64,000 bases of DNA, taken from Antennarius striatus. Its lineage: Eukaryota > Chordata > Actinopteri > Lophiiformes > Antennariidae. Shown piece after piece: positions 48,460-62,945 of this stretch. Position numbers and translations under genes: made by a program. The notes under the pieces are model-generated. The model saw only the letters and a list, made by a program, of their open reading frames with translations, ran no database searches and had not been told where the DNA came from. Each line of letters starts with the position of its first letter. The stretch's first letter is position 1. The stretch covers positions 22,403,001 through 22,467,000 of the forward strand of contig NC_090782.1 of the NCBI RefSeq assembly GCF_040054535.1, given 5' to 3'.

Positions 48460-51179
48460 TACTCACACACACTTCAGTGCCTACCGAGAGGAACGGTTCT
48501 GCAGCTTTATCAACCCTGAAATGGGAAGTGGTTTGCAGTATTAAAAGGAATACGTGACTGTTGAAGCAAGTGGAGTCGGATGGGATGTCGGTCCGGGCGG
48601 AGAAAGAGGAAGAGCTGGTCTGGGGGTGGGGGGTGGGGGTGGGCAACGGGCTTCCCTCCAGTGTGACTTGGTGTAATTGAAGCCTGCTGGATATGCAGCT
48701 TAACACAAACTATAACTTAAACACATGAAATGTTCATTACTTTCAAATCGAGACACAAATCATCACCTTATCGTCAACTTGTCTTTATGAGTTCAGAGTT
48801 TGTTTCGGTCACAACCAAATGCGGAGATTTGTGGCATCACTATTGTAAAAGTGGGTCTGATTGTGAACAAGTTGTATGCATGTCATTGGTATGATGTGCA
48901 AAAATCCTTTCAGTCTTGGGTTTGGATGGTTGTAGGATGATGTAGCTGAATCGTTCCAGATGAGTGTTGGAACGAAAACCTGACGTCCTTGTTGCTGAGT
49001 TAATCCAAAGTTGACCCTGGACGCAAAAACTGACTTGACTGAATAATATATTTTCTCAACATTCTTAACTTTTATCTTCAACCCACCATTATCTGAGCAA
49101 GGACAGGATTTAAAGCGCTGCGATCGGATGCGTCTGCACCTTGGGACTCATGATTAATTTTGCCCTTGACATTTATACGTAGATGGACGTGTACCTTTGG
49201 CATTTTAAGAAAAAGAAAAGAAAAAAGAATTATTTTTTTTACGGAGGCTTCTTTTCTTTCTATTTTAATTATGATTTATCTGTTGGTGTTGATTCCTGCT
49301 GTAAAGAAAATGACCGCAAAGATAAAGTCCACTGATATTTCACTAGCTGCAAAGCAGCTGCTGCAGCTTGTGGCATCAAAGTAGTCCAACCCGGCTGAAA
49401 AGACTCGCTGTTGGTCCATCATTGTAATGAGCTCCAGCCTTGTGTTTCTGCATGTAAATATGCAAACAATGCCTTGAACCGTGTGGGCACCTCCCTCTGT
49501 GGGTGCCCGCTGTCGCCCCTGCTTCCACATCTGGTTGTGGGCTTTGAAGTGGCAGGTGTGCCATCCACATGCGATCCACAAAACGCACCATGACACGCAC
49601 ATAGACGCCGCCGGAGCTTTGGAGAATAAGAGCGAGACACGGGCCTCTATTTGCAAGAACAAAAAAACAACAACACACATATTGTCGTTTTTTTGGCGTT
49701 CGGGGACTCCCTTTTGATACGGCATAATCAGATTTGCACATCGCAGGTTACAGTGGTTTTAATGAACAAAAGAAGACAGCCTTAAAGCCCCTGTGGTTTG
49801 GGATGAGTGTTGACTTGACTTGTGTGTATGTGCGTGTGTGTGTGTGTGCGATTTCCCCTCCCGGCGGTGCAGCAGAATTTTCTCTTACATAAAAAAGAAA
49901 AGAAAAAGAAGAAAAAAAGATGGGATTCAGGTGCGCGCTGGTGAACACAGGTGCAAACATGCGTTGCGCAGGTGAGCCCCAGTGGAATACGTCACACACT
50001 TTACAGGAAGTCCTCGCGGGCTCTCTTCCTGTACGGCGACAGACATCTATTCCTGAAGGGTTCAATATGTTAAAAAGTTCAACGCCGCCGATAGACTTGA
50101 CTAAACTGTTTCCCTCCCCAGGGACACGCGTGGGTGTCATGCCTCGTAACATTCTGCGAGTTCATATGTCGACTTTTTGCTGTGGTTTTTTTTTTTTTTT
50201 ATATAGTGAATTGTGGGGACAAAAAGGAGAAAAATAATAACCATGAAATCACATAACCACCAGGGGAATAAGTACTTACATGTACTTAAATGGTAATAAA
50301 GAAGATTTTAGTTTAACCTGATGCAGTAGATGCTGATTGGACGATGTAATGGCCCTGGAATTGTGACACCATCTGGACTTAGACTGGTTCTCTATAAACC
50401 TTGATTTCACTACGTTCCTTTTTCTTTTTTCTGCTCACAAAAAAAAATCTGTAAAAACAAGGACGTTTCTGGCACCATTTCTATCTACTGATGCCTCCAC
50501 AGAGACCAGATGAATGAACACCACTTAAAAAACAGAACAATCTGACTGAAATATTATCATATATCTCTTCATTAAATGGATAAAACTGAGCAGCCAATGC
50601 CCGTGTAGTGTTTTTTTTACTGTCCCAGCTTCTCTCGGTGGAGCTAATAAAAGTTCAATCATGGTCAGACGACCTTCAAGAAGTCACAAGAAATATTTGA
50701 GCGGGTCCTTTTATTATTGAAGGGTTTGGAAATAAAAAATATCTTTGATGTCAATCTTTTTCTTTCTTTGTTTTTTTTTTTTCCAGGTGAAATATTTGGC
50801 CTCAAACTGTCGCTGGGATGAAGCCATCTAAGAAAAATGTCTCTGGTGGAACTGATGTTTTTTTGGCTTCACAACTACCTGAGGTTTGAAATCACTGTTT
50901 AATTGATTGTATTTGGAATTGACTGTATTTTACAACCTTGAGATTTTATGTAAAAACTAACGTAATAACGACAACAATTGCTTTGAAAGTAGTAAGTGCA
51001 ATCCGTACCACTGAAATGCATGCCAACTGAAATTTGGTGGAAACGTAATGTTCCAGGGTGAGACACAAAAGTTCTTAAAACAGTTGGTAAGACTTTCGGA
51101 AAAGGTAACACAGATAGAAGGTGGTTTAATATCAGTATGGGGAGGGTTCATAAACCTTTAAATTACCGTAAATAATAAG
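48460..51179. other. Non-coding sequence between microsatellite clusters
   Basis: No coding exon recognised. Frames such as 49276-49725 and 49748-50152 (minus) have no domain features and overlap GT-rich sequence. Confidence 0.5.
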
Positions 51180-51275
51180 ATAAATAGTTTGTGGCTATAT
51201 CGTGGAGTTCGTTATTCGCGTGTGGTTCCTGGAACGCATTAACCGCGAGCAACAAGGGATCACTGTATTCCAGTT
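51180..51275 (-). mobile_element. DNA-transposon terminal fragment (Tigger/pogo-like)
   Basis: On the minus strand the segment reads CAGTGATCCCTTGTTGCTCG, then CGGTTAATGCGTTCCAGG and TAACGAACTCCACGATATAG. This resembles the terminal inverted repeat found on Tc1/mariner-superfamily Tigger-like MITEs in many vertebrates. No transposase frame is nearby. Assignment is from memory of the consensus. Confidence 0.5.
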
Positions 51276-51434
51276 TTTGTACATTCAAAATTCCGAACAC
51301 CTTGTAGGTTGTGAGCAGCGTTAAACCAATCAGATTCCTTGTTTCTGATTCTGATTTGACTCATTTCAAGCACATCAAGCTTGACTTAGACGTAACTTAA
51401 TATATTGTTTTACAATGATTTAGTATAGTTTTGA

Positions 51435-51493
<59 letters not shown>
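51435..51493. repeat. (AC)n microsatellite
   Basis: About 28 AC units ending in a CG interruption. Confidence 0.95.
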
Positions 51494-51494
<1 letters not shown>

Positions 51495-51576
51495 CAGGAA
51501 ACTATGGAGACTGGGGTTATTTTTATTCTTGGATTGGTGTTTCTGAGTGTTTTTCCTCTCTCTCTCTCTTTCTCTA

Positions 51577-51602
51577 TGTGTGTGTGTGTGTGTGTGTGTG
51601 TG
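51577..51602. repeat. (GT)n microsatellite
   Basis: Thirteen GT units preceded by a TC run at 51557-51574. Confidence 0.9.
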
Positions 51603-51736
51603 AGGGCAGGATTGGGCTGCAGCGACAGAGTAATTAAGGGAAACAAGCGTTTGATCTTAATGAGGTTTTTCTGCACTCATCAGTGAGTCAGGCGATGTGC
51701 ATATATTTTGAGAGGTGGATTTTGTGCGCATGCTTG

Positions 51737-51739
<3 letters not shown>

Positions 51740-51822
<83 letters not shown>
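51740..51822. repeat. (AT)n microsatellite
   Basis: More than 80 bases of pure alternating AT, the longest such tract in the window and able to extrude as a cruciform. Confidence 0.97.
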
Positions 51823-51825
<3 letters not shown>

Positions 51826-52860
51826 ATAATCCAAAATTACTCCAAGTAAACTCCAATTCCTTGCAGAGCAGTGGGGTGAATTTCCCCTTTGCTGACTAAA
51901 TGTTGGTTATTTGAAACAACAGATTTAGGTCATTGGAAGAAGAAGAAAAAAAGTTTCCGTTTCAGTTTTTTTCTTGCAAACTTTGTTCCTAATTGACTGG
52001 AAGATAATTTGAATGCTGAACGGTGGCAGCAGGAGTCCACTCCATTCAGTTGTGAGACTGATGAATCTGAGCAACACCAACAAACATGGCCTCACAATCA
52101 CTCCAGGGAGCTCTCTGCTGAGAACATCATTACCGGCTCTATGTTGTCTGATAAATCAAAGTAGCTTCCCCCAACTTTGATAAAGGAGCGCCGTGCCGAC
52201 GAGGATAGACGCTCGCCGCCTGGCTGATGATCGTCCGGTGATAAACCCACAAAAAAAAGAAAGAAAGAGAAATATCAAGGATTTGTCTGGTCGTCGTGGA
52301 AATCAGAGAGTTTGACTGAGCTGCTGGTATTAAGTTAGATGATAAATAAAGTGACATCAAACAGAATGAAACTGGAAATAAATCGTACAATACTATCAAA
52401 CCGAATAAAATATGACCGAGGCGGAGCTGAACAGATGTAATTAGGTCAAGTTCAGGGGAATTTATTTATAAAGCCCTTCGCCACAACATGAGTCTTTGTG
52501 CAACCAGCTAATCAATAAGCAATCACAGACCACAGTGACGGGATAGAGTCCATCCATCCACACATCCATCCATGTCCTCAAACTAACAGCCTCATCCATG
52601 GAAAATTTCGAGTCAAATCTCCCATTTTTATTTTCTTGGAGGAGGAAACTGGAGCTCCAGCAGGAAAACTGGGAAGACCAGGGAAGAAGACACACAGAAA
52701 GGAACCTGATCTGGACCTTTCTGCTGTGATACGGTGACACCAAACACAAACTAACCGCAGATTCCCAACAAAATGTCCCAAAAATCCAATTGATTTTTGA
52801 TTGATTGATGCCCAAAATAATATTTGAATGTCCTATAGGATGGCATTTCCAGACCAGACT

Positions 52861-52990
52861 CCATCTATCCATTTTCTTGTAGACGTGATGATCATAATCT
52901 TCTTGTCTTCAGCTGAGGTGGGGTACATCCGGGTAAAGATGCCAGCTCATCGCAGGGCCACACGAAAGACAAACAAGCACACATGCTCAC
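52861..52990. repeat. Second copy of the unclassified fish interspersed repeat
   Basis: Runs from ATCTATCCATTTTCTTG through GGGGTACATCCGGGTAAAG to CATCGCAGGGCCACACG and AAACAAGCACACATGCTCAC. It shares its order of phrases with the copy at 12850-12975. CATCCATCCA repeats at about 52550 may belong to the same insertion. Confidence 0.55.
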
Positions 52991-53933
52991 GCTTCACGTG
53001 AAGCGAAGGAACATGTCCTCATCGCCGTGACGCATTTGAAAGTTCGTAAAAGTTATCACACCCAGACACAAACTTCAACACAATTAAGCGCTTTGAGAAT
53101 TGCAGGGACGTCATCGGACAAAATGAACAAACGTCTCTCATTTTCTGAAAGCTTGACCTTCACGGAGCGCAGCCTGTTTTTTTCTGTTTGGCGGGACGCA
53201 GGCGATAGGTGTCTTAATCAAAGTGAAACATTTGGTCTGGGCTGCCTCTGACAACTTCAGACAGTTTCTCATTACTGTGCTGGCATTTAGCATTTAGTCA
53301 TTTTAACATTCAGTTCCACTCCTGTCTGCTGACTCAGAGCACAGTCTGTTCCCCCGCTGCACCGAAACAAACCCAAACAGGCTCTGCAGCGGGACGCTAA
53401 CAAGATCAGAACTTGATGGAACGGTGAACGCTGACTAATAGACTGATCAGGAGTGATGAGGAGAAGGAGTGAAAGTGATGGAGGCTTTTTTTTTTTTTTT
53501 TTTTCCTTTGACGTGTTCATTGTTTGGTTCATTTTTTGTCTTTGGTTTTAATTGATGCGATCAGCTCTGTTTAATATTCATGTATCTATGATGCACATTT
53601 ACTAAATCTTCACAAGCAACTGGAATGATTTTCATTTCCTTTAGAGATGACAAACAAAATTTGCGAAGATATAGCCTAGGATCAAATTACCAGTTAAATC
53701 CCACCAATTCTTTGGCCCCATTTCATTGCCTTTAAAGGTGGAGAAAGGCATCTTCTCATTAGTTGCTCCGATGTATATTTGTTAAATATGATTCTTCATC
53801 TCAAGTGGGTGTTGTTATAATTTCAGACAGTCTTTCTTTATAGTTTCACTTAAAAACTTTTTTATCTTTTATTGAGCAAAGACAAGGTGTTGAAATATAG
53901 GGTGACTCCAATGTTTTTAATCCTATATATCAG

Positions 53934-54240
53934 TTAACTCAGATTGTCCAGATCCAGGAACCTAAGCCGGGTATTGCCGATGTCTCTTCCTGCTGCGTTA
54001 ACGTCCTTCTCCTGCTGGCTAAATGGGCTATTCAATCTCTCCAGTGAGTTCTGGGTCCACCCTTGGGTCTCCTCCCAGTCTGATGTGTCCAAAAAAACCT
54101 CCAAAGGTAAACACCCAGGAGGCATCCTAACCAGATGCCCGAACAACCTCACCTGGGCTACTCAACCTTCCTCTGAGGTCATTTCAGGCCATCCTTTCCT
54201 ACTTTCACTGTCCAGAGGTCATGACTATAACCTAAGTGTC
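53934..54240 (-). mobile_element. Non-LTR retrotransposon 3' ORF fragment
   Basis: The minus-strand frame at 54152-53934 begins MRLFGHLVRMPPGCLPLEVF, close to the GHVLRMP-G-LP-EVF region seen near the C-terminus of fish retrotransposon ORFs. Flanking sequence (AGGAGGCATCCTAACCAGATG, GAACAACCTCACCTGGGCTA on plus) also matches such elements. It is short, decayed and not autonomous. Class not certain. Confidence 0.55.
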
Positions 54241-57200
54241 GGAATGAGGATGCACCAAAACAGTGTGTTTGACTCGCTGTTAGTTTTCCGTCCCTTGTGA
54301 ATGAGATCTCAGGAGACCTCAACTCCCTCTGCTGCAGCAACTCAGTACCGATCCAGAGGGATCTACCATTTCACAGCAGGGAATCATGGACCATTGAGGA
54401 TCGGAGCTGCGCGCCTAAGCTGTGTGTGTGTTGAAGGTCACGACCTGGAAGAGCCAACATTCATCTGCATGGAGCAGAGATGATTTCTGGGGGAAAAAAG
54501 TGTTTGTTTTTATCTCTAGTTTTCATGAAACTAGAGCTTCCTGGACATTTTAATCTGGAAAGGACTAAAAAAAAAAATGCAAAAATTAAACATTTGATCT
54601 TGTAAACTACAGGATAACATTAATTTCATATTGCAGAAAAAAACAGTGAATGGTAGGTGCATTGTTGCATCATCATTACTAAATTGCTAAATAAACTCTA
54701 ATTGCAAGACATCCAACAAAAGAACAAAGGTATAATCCATTGATCTCTAAACTATTTAATTCCTGCCCAACAACAGATCATTTCTCCTCTGTTTGACCTG
54801 ATGAAAATCTGCACAAATAAAACCCAGCCAACTCAACACTGTGATCTGCGTCTGCTTGCAAACCTCGCTGTGACTCACTCAGAGAGGAGCTTTCCACTCC
54901 TGCACTGTTGTTGGTAACCCCTGCCTCTCACAGGTGCAATTATTTGGAAAATACCAAAGTACTAAGGCTGCAATCTTGCCAGGTAATGGGACATTTAAAT
55001 ACCTTCCACAGACTAGCTGTACTGCACACCCCGCTTTGCACAACACAGTATCAGGAGATTATCCCCTGGCGTGCAGTGAATCCTTATCTTTACGCTGCAG
55101 TTGGGATTATTTTGTTTGGTATTTCGGCGGTAGTAGGAGAGCAGACTTGGTGATGTAATAAAAGCTCAAATCATCAAATAAAATTAAAAAAATAGACCCA
55201 GACACCTGGAACTTTATGTTATCAAATTACTCTCCAGTACACGCGAGTTAGCTGCAATAACATTAGGCAGATTTATTCCTTTTGTAGTCGAAGAAGCACG
55301 ACTCAGGAAATTGGGCATTGGCGCAACTGGAAGTGGATTCCTGCGCCAAATATTTCCTGTGTTGTGGCAACGCGTCAGTTTTCCGCAGGTGACAGAGACA
55401 TCCTGCAGCAACAGTTACACATGAGCCAAACAGACTGAATGAAGTCGAGCTGAAAAGACTTGAGAGAACATTTTTCAATACAATATACATAACGCTCGCA
55501 GGGGAATTAGGGAATTAATCAACCTCTGTGTGCACATGTGTGTTTTCCTGTGTATACGTGTGCGTCGCAATGAGAGATGCTCGACTCCCAGTAGATGTCA
55601 TTATTTTCCACTTTCAGGCTCTCATCCCAGCATGAGTGCATTTGTATTTTTATTATTCCGTCTGTGTTACCGTGCACGGGTGTGTGCGCGTCTGCACGAG
55701 GACGCACGTGGACGAATGCGCGCTGGGAGGGATTCATGCATGAAACACACAAGTGTTTGTCTCTCAAAAAAAAAAAAGAAGAAGAAAATTCCACTTTATT
55801 GTGCTTTCAGGTTACCTACGGAAAATCTAATTCCCCCCTATAAAATTTCTGCAACAAAGACGCATCAAGTGTCGCCTCCTCGAGGGAATCGGTTTCATCT
55901 GGTTCAGGAGCGAGCTTTTAAATTAACTCCGTGTGCTGCGTGACTCCGCGCCGGGCTGCCAGACACGGGCCTCATGTGTTGGAGAGTCAGACGCGTTTCA
56001 TCCTGAGAGACGAACACATGACAAGCCCAATTACATCTGCAGGAAAGATCCACAAGATGTTAAAAAGTGGCCGGATGCACCAGAATCACGGCGAGCACTC
56101 TGAAATATCTGATCGCGAGCACCTTGTTTGTTCGTGAACCGGTCTACGCGGATAAATTGCGGTTAATTAATGAGTCTAAACATCTCCACAGGATAGCTCA
56201 TCTCCATCGTGGAGGTTGACCCGCTAACCCTGAATCCCAGATGACGTAAATCAGTAACGTGGCGAGACGCAAAGTACATGACCAAAAGAATTTTTTCGGT
56301 ACAGAACAAGGGGAGAAGCCGACTAAATAAGCCTCTGGCTGATCAGCCAGATGAGGCACAGGTGTAGAGATGAGGTACAGGTGTGGAGACGACGAGGCTC
56401 TGCCCACGAGTTTGGCCCCGCCTCCTGCCACGCTCCATCACTGTAGAGCAACACGACACAGAACCACAACACACCACCTAGTATCATTTAAAAGAGCCTT
56501 CAGCTGCATTGATCTTGCAGAGTCATCGGCCGCCACCACCACCAGTCTCTGGACTCCAATAATGCCATTTTTTTTCCTGCTGCTCAGCTCAGATGCCCTT
56601 CAATCATAATATCCCCGAAGAGTCCGTGCATCGACTGTCAGGCAGATTAATCCTCAGATACAGTACAACTACTGTCTGTACTTCGTCCCGTCTCTGGAAT
56701 GATTTAATGTGCAGGAGCCTCGCAGAGACACTAGAGTCCAATTTACATTAATGCCTGCATCTATTTGACCTTACATGGCTCTTATTAGTAAAATTTGATG
56801 CATTTGAAGAATGTCAGATATGCAGTAGAAATATTTCTAATTATTTGTCCTTGAATTTATCAAATCATGAGCAAATATACCTGCTTGCTATCAACGGCGC
56901 TCTCTCCTGTCCTGTCGAAATGTTTTCATCATGCTAATTTTTGTATTTCTGTTCCTTTAGCTTCATTGTTTGTGCTGAGGAATAATTTGCACTCTCTGCC
57001 ACGTCAATTAAGTGAAATAAAACCCAGCGCCCGTGCTTCAATTTCAATCTGACTCCAATGAAATGAGCACAATTCCCTTCCAGTCGCAGCCCTCTTAAGG
57101 TTTATGAAAGGGCTGGTGCTGAGCCGCTGCTCAAAAACACCCACGAGTCGATGAGTTGTGAGGATTTTTAAATGGCGCTCCACATCATGTTTCACAATAT

Positions 57201-60200
57201 TTTCAGAGGGTTGCTGTGATTTGGATTGTGGAGACTTTTGCACACACTTTTTTTTTTTTTAAATTTCAACTTCATCATCTGCATGAATTCTAATGTTGCA
57301 CAAAAAAAACAACAACACACACATCAAGAGGTAACGCCCTTTCACCCTCTCCTCACCCTTTATTCCAGCCATGTCTGTTCCTTCCTTCGCTGTTAAAACT
57401 GAGATCAGCGCTATGCTAACTCCCCTCAGAATGGAGGGACATAGAAGGAGACAGAGAGAGGGCAGAGAGATGAAGAGAGCGGTCAAAAGAGAGTAAGGTG
57501 GAAAAGTGAGACAAAAGAGAAAGAGACCAAAGTTGAGAGATGGATAATGAGGGCAGACGGAGCAGAATATTTCACCATGAGAATATTTCACACTTCAAGT
57601 AATATTTCATTCATCCCATCAGATTCCCGGGCTGGGATTCTTCCCAGAGCAGACGTATTGACAGACTATTTTTCATCAGCCATGCGTTTCCTCCCCAGTC
57701 CCTGCAACCGTGAATCTCCCCGTAAATGACTGCCATAAATCCTCCACAAATTCACATCTATTTCTGCCACATTTATGATGACGGCTGATTATTTCTGCAG
57801 TGGTTAATGTGTGTGTTCACAACAGCAGTGTATTAATCAAAGCTACACAATCAAACTGACGGAGCCCTCAGTTGGTGGGTGAATTTTTGATCCGGTGTAA
57901 TCAAGAACAACAGGTTATTGTGAGATTAGAAAAAAGAAAAGGTTCTTGACCTAAAAGTCATTCATAAAATGGTAAACATTAGAAAATATTAGCTGAAAAT
58001 ATCAATTCTTTCTGGTTGATTTTATTTTATTTTTTTGCTTATAAATGTTAATCTAGTAAAAGTGTCCTTAATACAAATCCATGTAAGGGCACAAAATCAA
58101 AAAAGGCGCCGAGAATTCTATATTTTTCACTTTGATATTCATGATTAATGGCATTTGTGTGACTTGGATAAATACCAAAAAATATCTAAGTGAGATGATT
58201 ATCATGATGAGCTGTCTGTCTGATGTGACCTTTGACCCTTGGTCTGTCTTCGATCCCATGTTATCCCCAGAGTCTTTATTGCAGGATGCTGAAAGAGCTA
58301 AATTAAGTGTATAATAAACATTGGATGGTTTTCTGAGTGCATTGTTTTATTCCCCCCACTCCCACTCTCCTGCTCTGCAGAGGTGAGGAGACCTTCATTG
58401 TGTGGAAACTTATGATAATAAAGTCTATTTTTCCCTCAAAATAATACACTTTCCATATTTTAAACGGGAAGCAAGGCTGCCTCTCGGCTAAGAAGTTTCC
58501 TTTTTTAGACAAATATTTTCTCCTCTAATTTACCAAAGAGGATAAACAGCTAGAAAGTGATTTTCCATCTGTCTTTCACTCCTATACCATCTGCCTTTGT
58601 GTGAAACTCGAAACCATTAGTTGTGTGTGTGCTGAAAGAGCATTAATCTCCACCTAGTTTGTGTCATCAAGCCATCCAGAGCATCTCTAGTCGAAACTGA
58701 CCCCGTGGCACAACACGTGTTAGATGTAGCTTTCATTGATGGTAAACGTCCCGCTTAGCCAGATTAGACCAGTTTACTGCTGAATTTTGGAGCGCTCGTT
58801 TGTGTTTCTGGCAACACCGGATCAAATTTTATCCATCTCTGTCTCGCGTGGAGCCGCCAGGTTTGGCAAAGATGTGGGTTTTGGTTTGGGCTGAGAAACG
58901 CCACCTGGAAGCAGACGACAATGAAAACGCTGCTCCAACACCCTTTGAATGATAAAAAAAAACTCTGGACAACATATTGAAAAATCACGATGACATCATC
59001 CTTGCATGAAAAAAAGACGTAATCGTAATTTAATCTGGACTTAATTATGGTGAAGTGATGTCATTTGCAACGTTAGCGTCGAGTTTCCAGTCGAGTCCTG
59101 CGCTGGTCTGGTTAGTATGGAGATTCTATGGAGTTCTGGAGGCTAAAGAACGAGAAGGCTTTCCTTTTGGGACAGAATCAGACATCTTAAACTTCCAACT
59201 ATGCGAAATATTAACAAGGCCGCGAACTTTATAAGGGCTGCACAACACTGGGCTCTGCATACAGTCTAGACACATTGGAGGCATTAAAAGAGACTATTTG
59301 TTCCAAAGAGAAAGAATATTTTAAAAGAGAGTCTCAGAACCACCAACCGAGGAATATGCTCCCAAATTCCAAAGGGTTTTGTTGGTTTGAAAAAAAAAAA
59401 AAAAAGTCAAACGCAATAGAAATTTAGTGAAAGAAAGTCTGTGAAAACTTGTTTGGTGACTCAGACTGTTTGACGCCTCTGATGAGGCGTTAAGCAGGTA
59501 ATCAATTGGAAACTTCAAGCAGATCACGATTAAAGGAGACCTCCTGAGCCCTTTGCATGTGAGTCAGTGTGAGCTCATCACTAAAACTCCAAGATGATGC
59601 AAACGTCCTGCAACCGAGGCCCAGGGAGAGAAATATGCAGAACGAGCTACTTTAATATGCTTCTCTTTCATTTTTAATCACTTTCCTAAATCGTGCGTCG
59701 GTCATGTTGGTCTTATTTTAGGTTTTTTTTTAGTGAACTCTTTCCTGATGTTGCACAAATGCTTCCCCACGAGAAGTTTAAATAACGCTCATTTCAGCAA
59801 AAAATGCGAAGCTTTTTTCAACCGTTTCATGCAGAGACCCGACATCACAAATAGAATACTTGACACGTGTTAACTGGAAATAACAGCGTATCACCATTTA
59901 GGCATGTAATTCACCCTGCGAAGGACTTTGACAAGAGCAGAAGTATCCTCTGGTACCCAAGGAGGCAGAGGCCCGACGAGAAGGCTGAAGCTATTCTGAA
60001 ACATGACGTTATGCATCGATGAAGACGAGGCCAGTGCAGACGGGTAATATTCATTCTGTTACTCAGAGGCAGAGAGAGAGATCGTCAAAGAGCTATCACA
60101 TATTTTCAAAGATCATTTAAAAAGAGATTAAAAGAGAGAACCAGATTTCTCCACAGTTCCCCCGTTGCTATGGCGATACTAAATTGAGTTTCTCCCCATC

Positions 60201-60315
60201 CTATCCCTGTTTTTTTTTTTTCCTCTCTCTTTTTCCCCTCGCTCTCCTTCTTATGGTGAAATCATCGAATCATCATGTAGGTGCAGCCCTATCCTTAGAA
60301 ATTGTGTTGGTGTGT

Positions 60316-60319
<4 letters not shown>
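54241..60319. other. Non-coding stretch right of the retrotransposon fragment
   Basis: Mostly AT-rich single-copy-looking DNA. There is a CpG-containing patch at about 55660-55980 and a GA-rich tract near 57420-57560. No coding exon or RNA gene is supported. Confidence 0.5.
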
Positions 60320-60368
<49 letters not shown>

Positions 60369-60369
60369 T
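60320..60369. repeat. (GT)n microsatellite
   Basis: About 23 uninterrupted GT units. Confidence 0.95.
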
Positions 60370-62909
60370 GTGTCATGTGAGGTTGAGACATACATCCCTG
60401 TTATGGGATGTATCTTTTTTTTTGTTTTTTTTGCGACAATGATCCTCAATGAATCAGATTGGTGTGAAGTCACGTGAGTAAAACACTTCCACAGGTTAAC
60501 CACAACGAATCCCTCAACATTTCTGGGTCACTTTGTATTTTAGCAACATTCAAACTAAGAAATGACATAAATTAACAGCAGAGGTTGCTTCATTATACCT
60601 TTTTTACCCTTCAAAGTGTGACACTCTTTACTTTGTCTCTCTCGCCTTGGTGTCATTTGTGTTTCTAGCAGGTTTCAAATTCCAACACCAGTTTGGGTGT
60701 AGCATTACAAATAAAAATTAAAAAAAGTAGATATGAGTAAATAAACTCAGCCTTTACAAGATGAAGTCATTGTAATGTTTTACATCATGCTACAAATATA
60801 CTGTAACATACAACATACACTGTACGGACATGTTATTTATTGAAATGTTCAAGCACAAATCACAACTGAATTCCCAGGAATAATAAAATGCATTTTTAGT
60901 GCAATGGAAGAATCTTTTCAGATAGGAGAGATTGGTTGCAATGGAGTGAATTTTTGTTTACAGTATATTGACTAATTCCACCTCAATTTGGAGGTAATTT
61001 CACTCCGTCAATGGGTAACAAGAGCAGTAAAGGGTAGAATTCGAGGGGCGCTAGAGATAGCGAGGAGAAGACCAGGTTTTTGGGTCCATGTCTAGACGCA
61101 GGGTTCTGCTGATCCGGTATCAGCTCGCTGACATTTGAACCTCGGGCGCGTCGCCTTACCTGGATCGTTAATGGCTAGTCTTAAAGCAGATGTTTGTTTT
61201 CATCGTGTCACATTAAAAATCATTCCAGCAGGAGTCACACAGCATAAACAAGAAGATTAGACCAAAGTACTTCCTGTAAACACTGAGGCTGTCTTTAGAA
61301 TGCAACACGACTATTGATTCCTCACCCTCTCTTCCCTCCCTTCCCGCCCAGAAGAATCACCGGCTAAATTTAAACTTCAGAAGCTTCGGGGCTGAAAAGA
61401 ACAATGGTGGGCAGGAAGTGAGCGAGGGAGGAAGGTGGAAGGAGGGAAAAGTGGGAGGAAGAAGGAGACCGAGAGGGAAGAGGAATGTGGAAATGCAGAA
61501 TGTGCAAAGATGATGTACAACTATTCACGCCTGATTTAAAGCCGCCGTTACGTTGAATACATGATGCTACCTGTTAGCCTCTCAACTTAGAGCACTCTTT
61601 TATCACAGTCAAGGACATCTCAGGTTTAGACGCACAAAAGCGTTTTCATTTTACATAAATCTCTCAACGATAAGACACAATAACTCAAAATAAGCTGGCG
61701 TGTCTTTTGCGTGGCATTGACCTAAGTGGGAGACAAAGTTATTTACCTTGCCCATGAATCTCCGTCAGGGCTGGATCAGAGCGAGAGAACGTTGTGAAAG
61801 CCAGGCTTGGTCTCAAAGAAAGGATTTTTATTTCATCTGCTTTAGTAATGCAAGAAGTCATTGAAAATGCAAGAAAATACCTTCTTTTTTAAAAAAAAAG
61901 AATTGTGTATTTCTGTGGCACGAAACCCATTTTCAGGTCTAATGGTTTTCAACTCATTTTATTCCTTGATGAAAAATTACTTTATGCTCCTGGACAAAAA
62001 GCTCTGATGTGAAAAAAATAAAAATTAACAGCATAAAATATCAGCCCAAACCTCCCTGTACGTGCAAGTCAGTAGATGTTATATGAGTCTGCTGTCACTG
62101 AAGGTCTCACCATGAAGCTGTGACATGACGAGGTCAGAGGTGATTCACAGTCACAGTTCAGGAAGGCAGGAATACCATAAAGCTTTTTTTATACACTCGG
62201 TTTTTACTCCCTGCTGGGTTCTGGAGACGTTCTTGTTTACAGCACTGCTGCTGTCATTTCTGGAATTTCCTCGACTGCTTTAGCGTCGCTTCTCCTTCGC
62301 ACAGCAAACTCTGCCGCGATGATGCATCTTAACTTTGGTTTCCAACACCACAAAACATTACATTACACTAATTGCAAGGCTGCAATCAAACTGTGAGAGA
62401 GACCCAAATCGTAATTGTGGTTGATGTTAAAATTGCTGCACTCGTTTGGCATTCAGTACAAATAAAAACGACAGATGGAATAACATGTAGTTGTTAAAGG
62501 TCATGGATCTTGACCTCACACCAAGGATACTTCAGGTCAGACTTAAACGATTTGTCTTATTTTTCAAAGACAACTTGTTTTCAATAATGAAAACAAATCT
62601 ATTCTGTTGTTACATTTTAGTGTTATATGGAAAGAAAACAGAACCAGGACTGCAAATCATTCTCTACTCGACTATTTAATTTCTCACAAAGGGCCTGAAA
62701 CCTGTCAATCAGAGGGACGTTGGGTTAGTAGCACAACAAAATAAAGTTTTAAACTCTTTTCCAACCCCCAAGTCTCAGATTTTTCCGAGACTTATTCAGA
62801 CAATTATTCAGGCGGCATCATTCAAAGTAATTCATCAGCTTCAAAACACTTCAGGCCACCTTCTCCTGCAAATGCGATGCTCCCAGAGACCTCCAAACAG
62901 ATTTTGTAG

Positions 62910-62945
<36 letters not shown>

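Noticed and set aside
54908..55158. Two overlapping frames near 55 kb considered as an snRNA or gene
   Set aside because: No match to U1, U2, U4, U6, 5S or 7SK sequence elements and no protein family.
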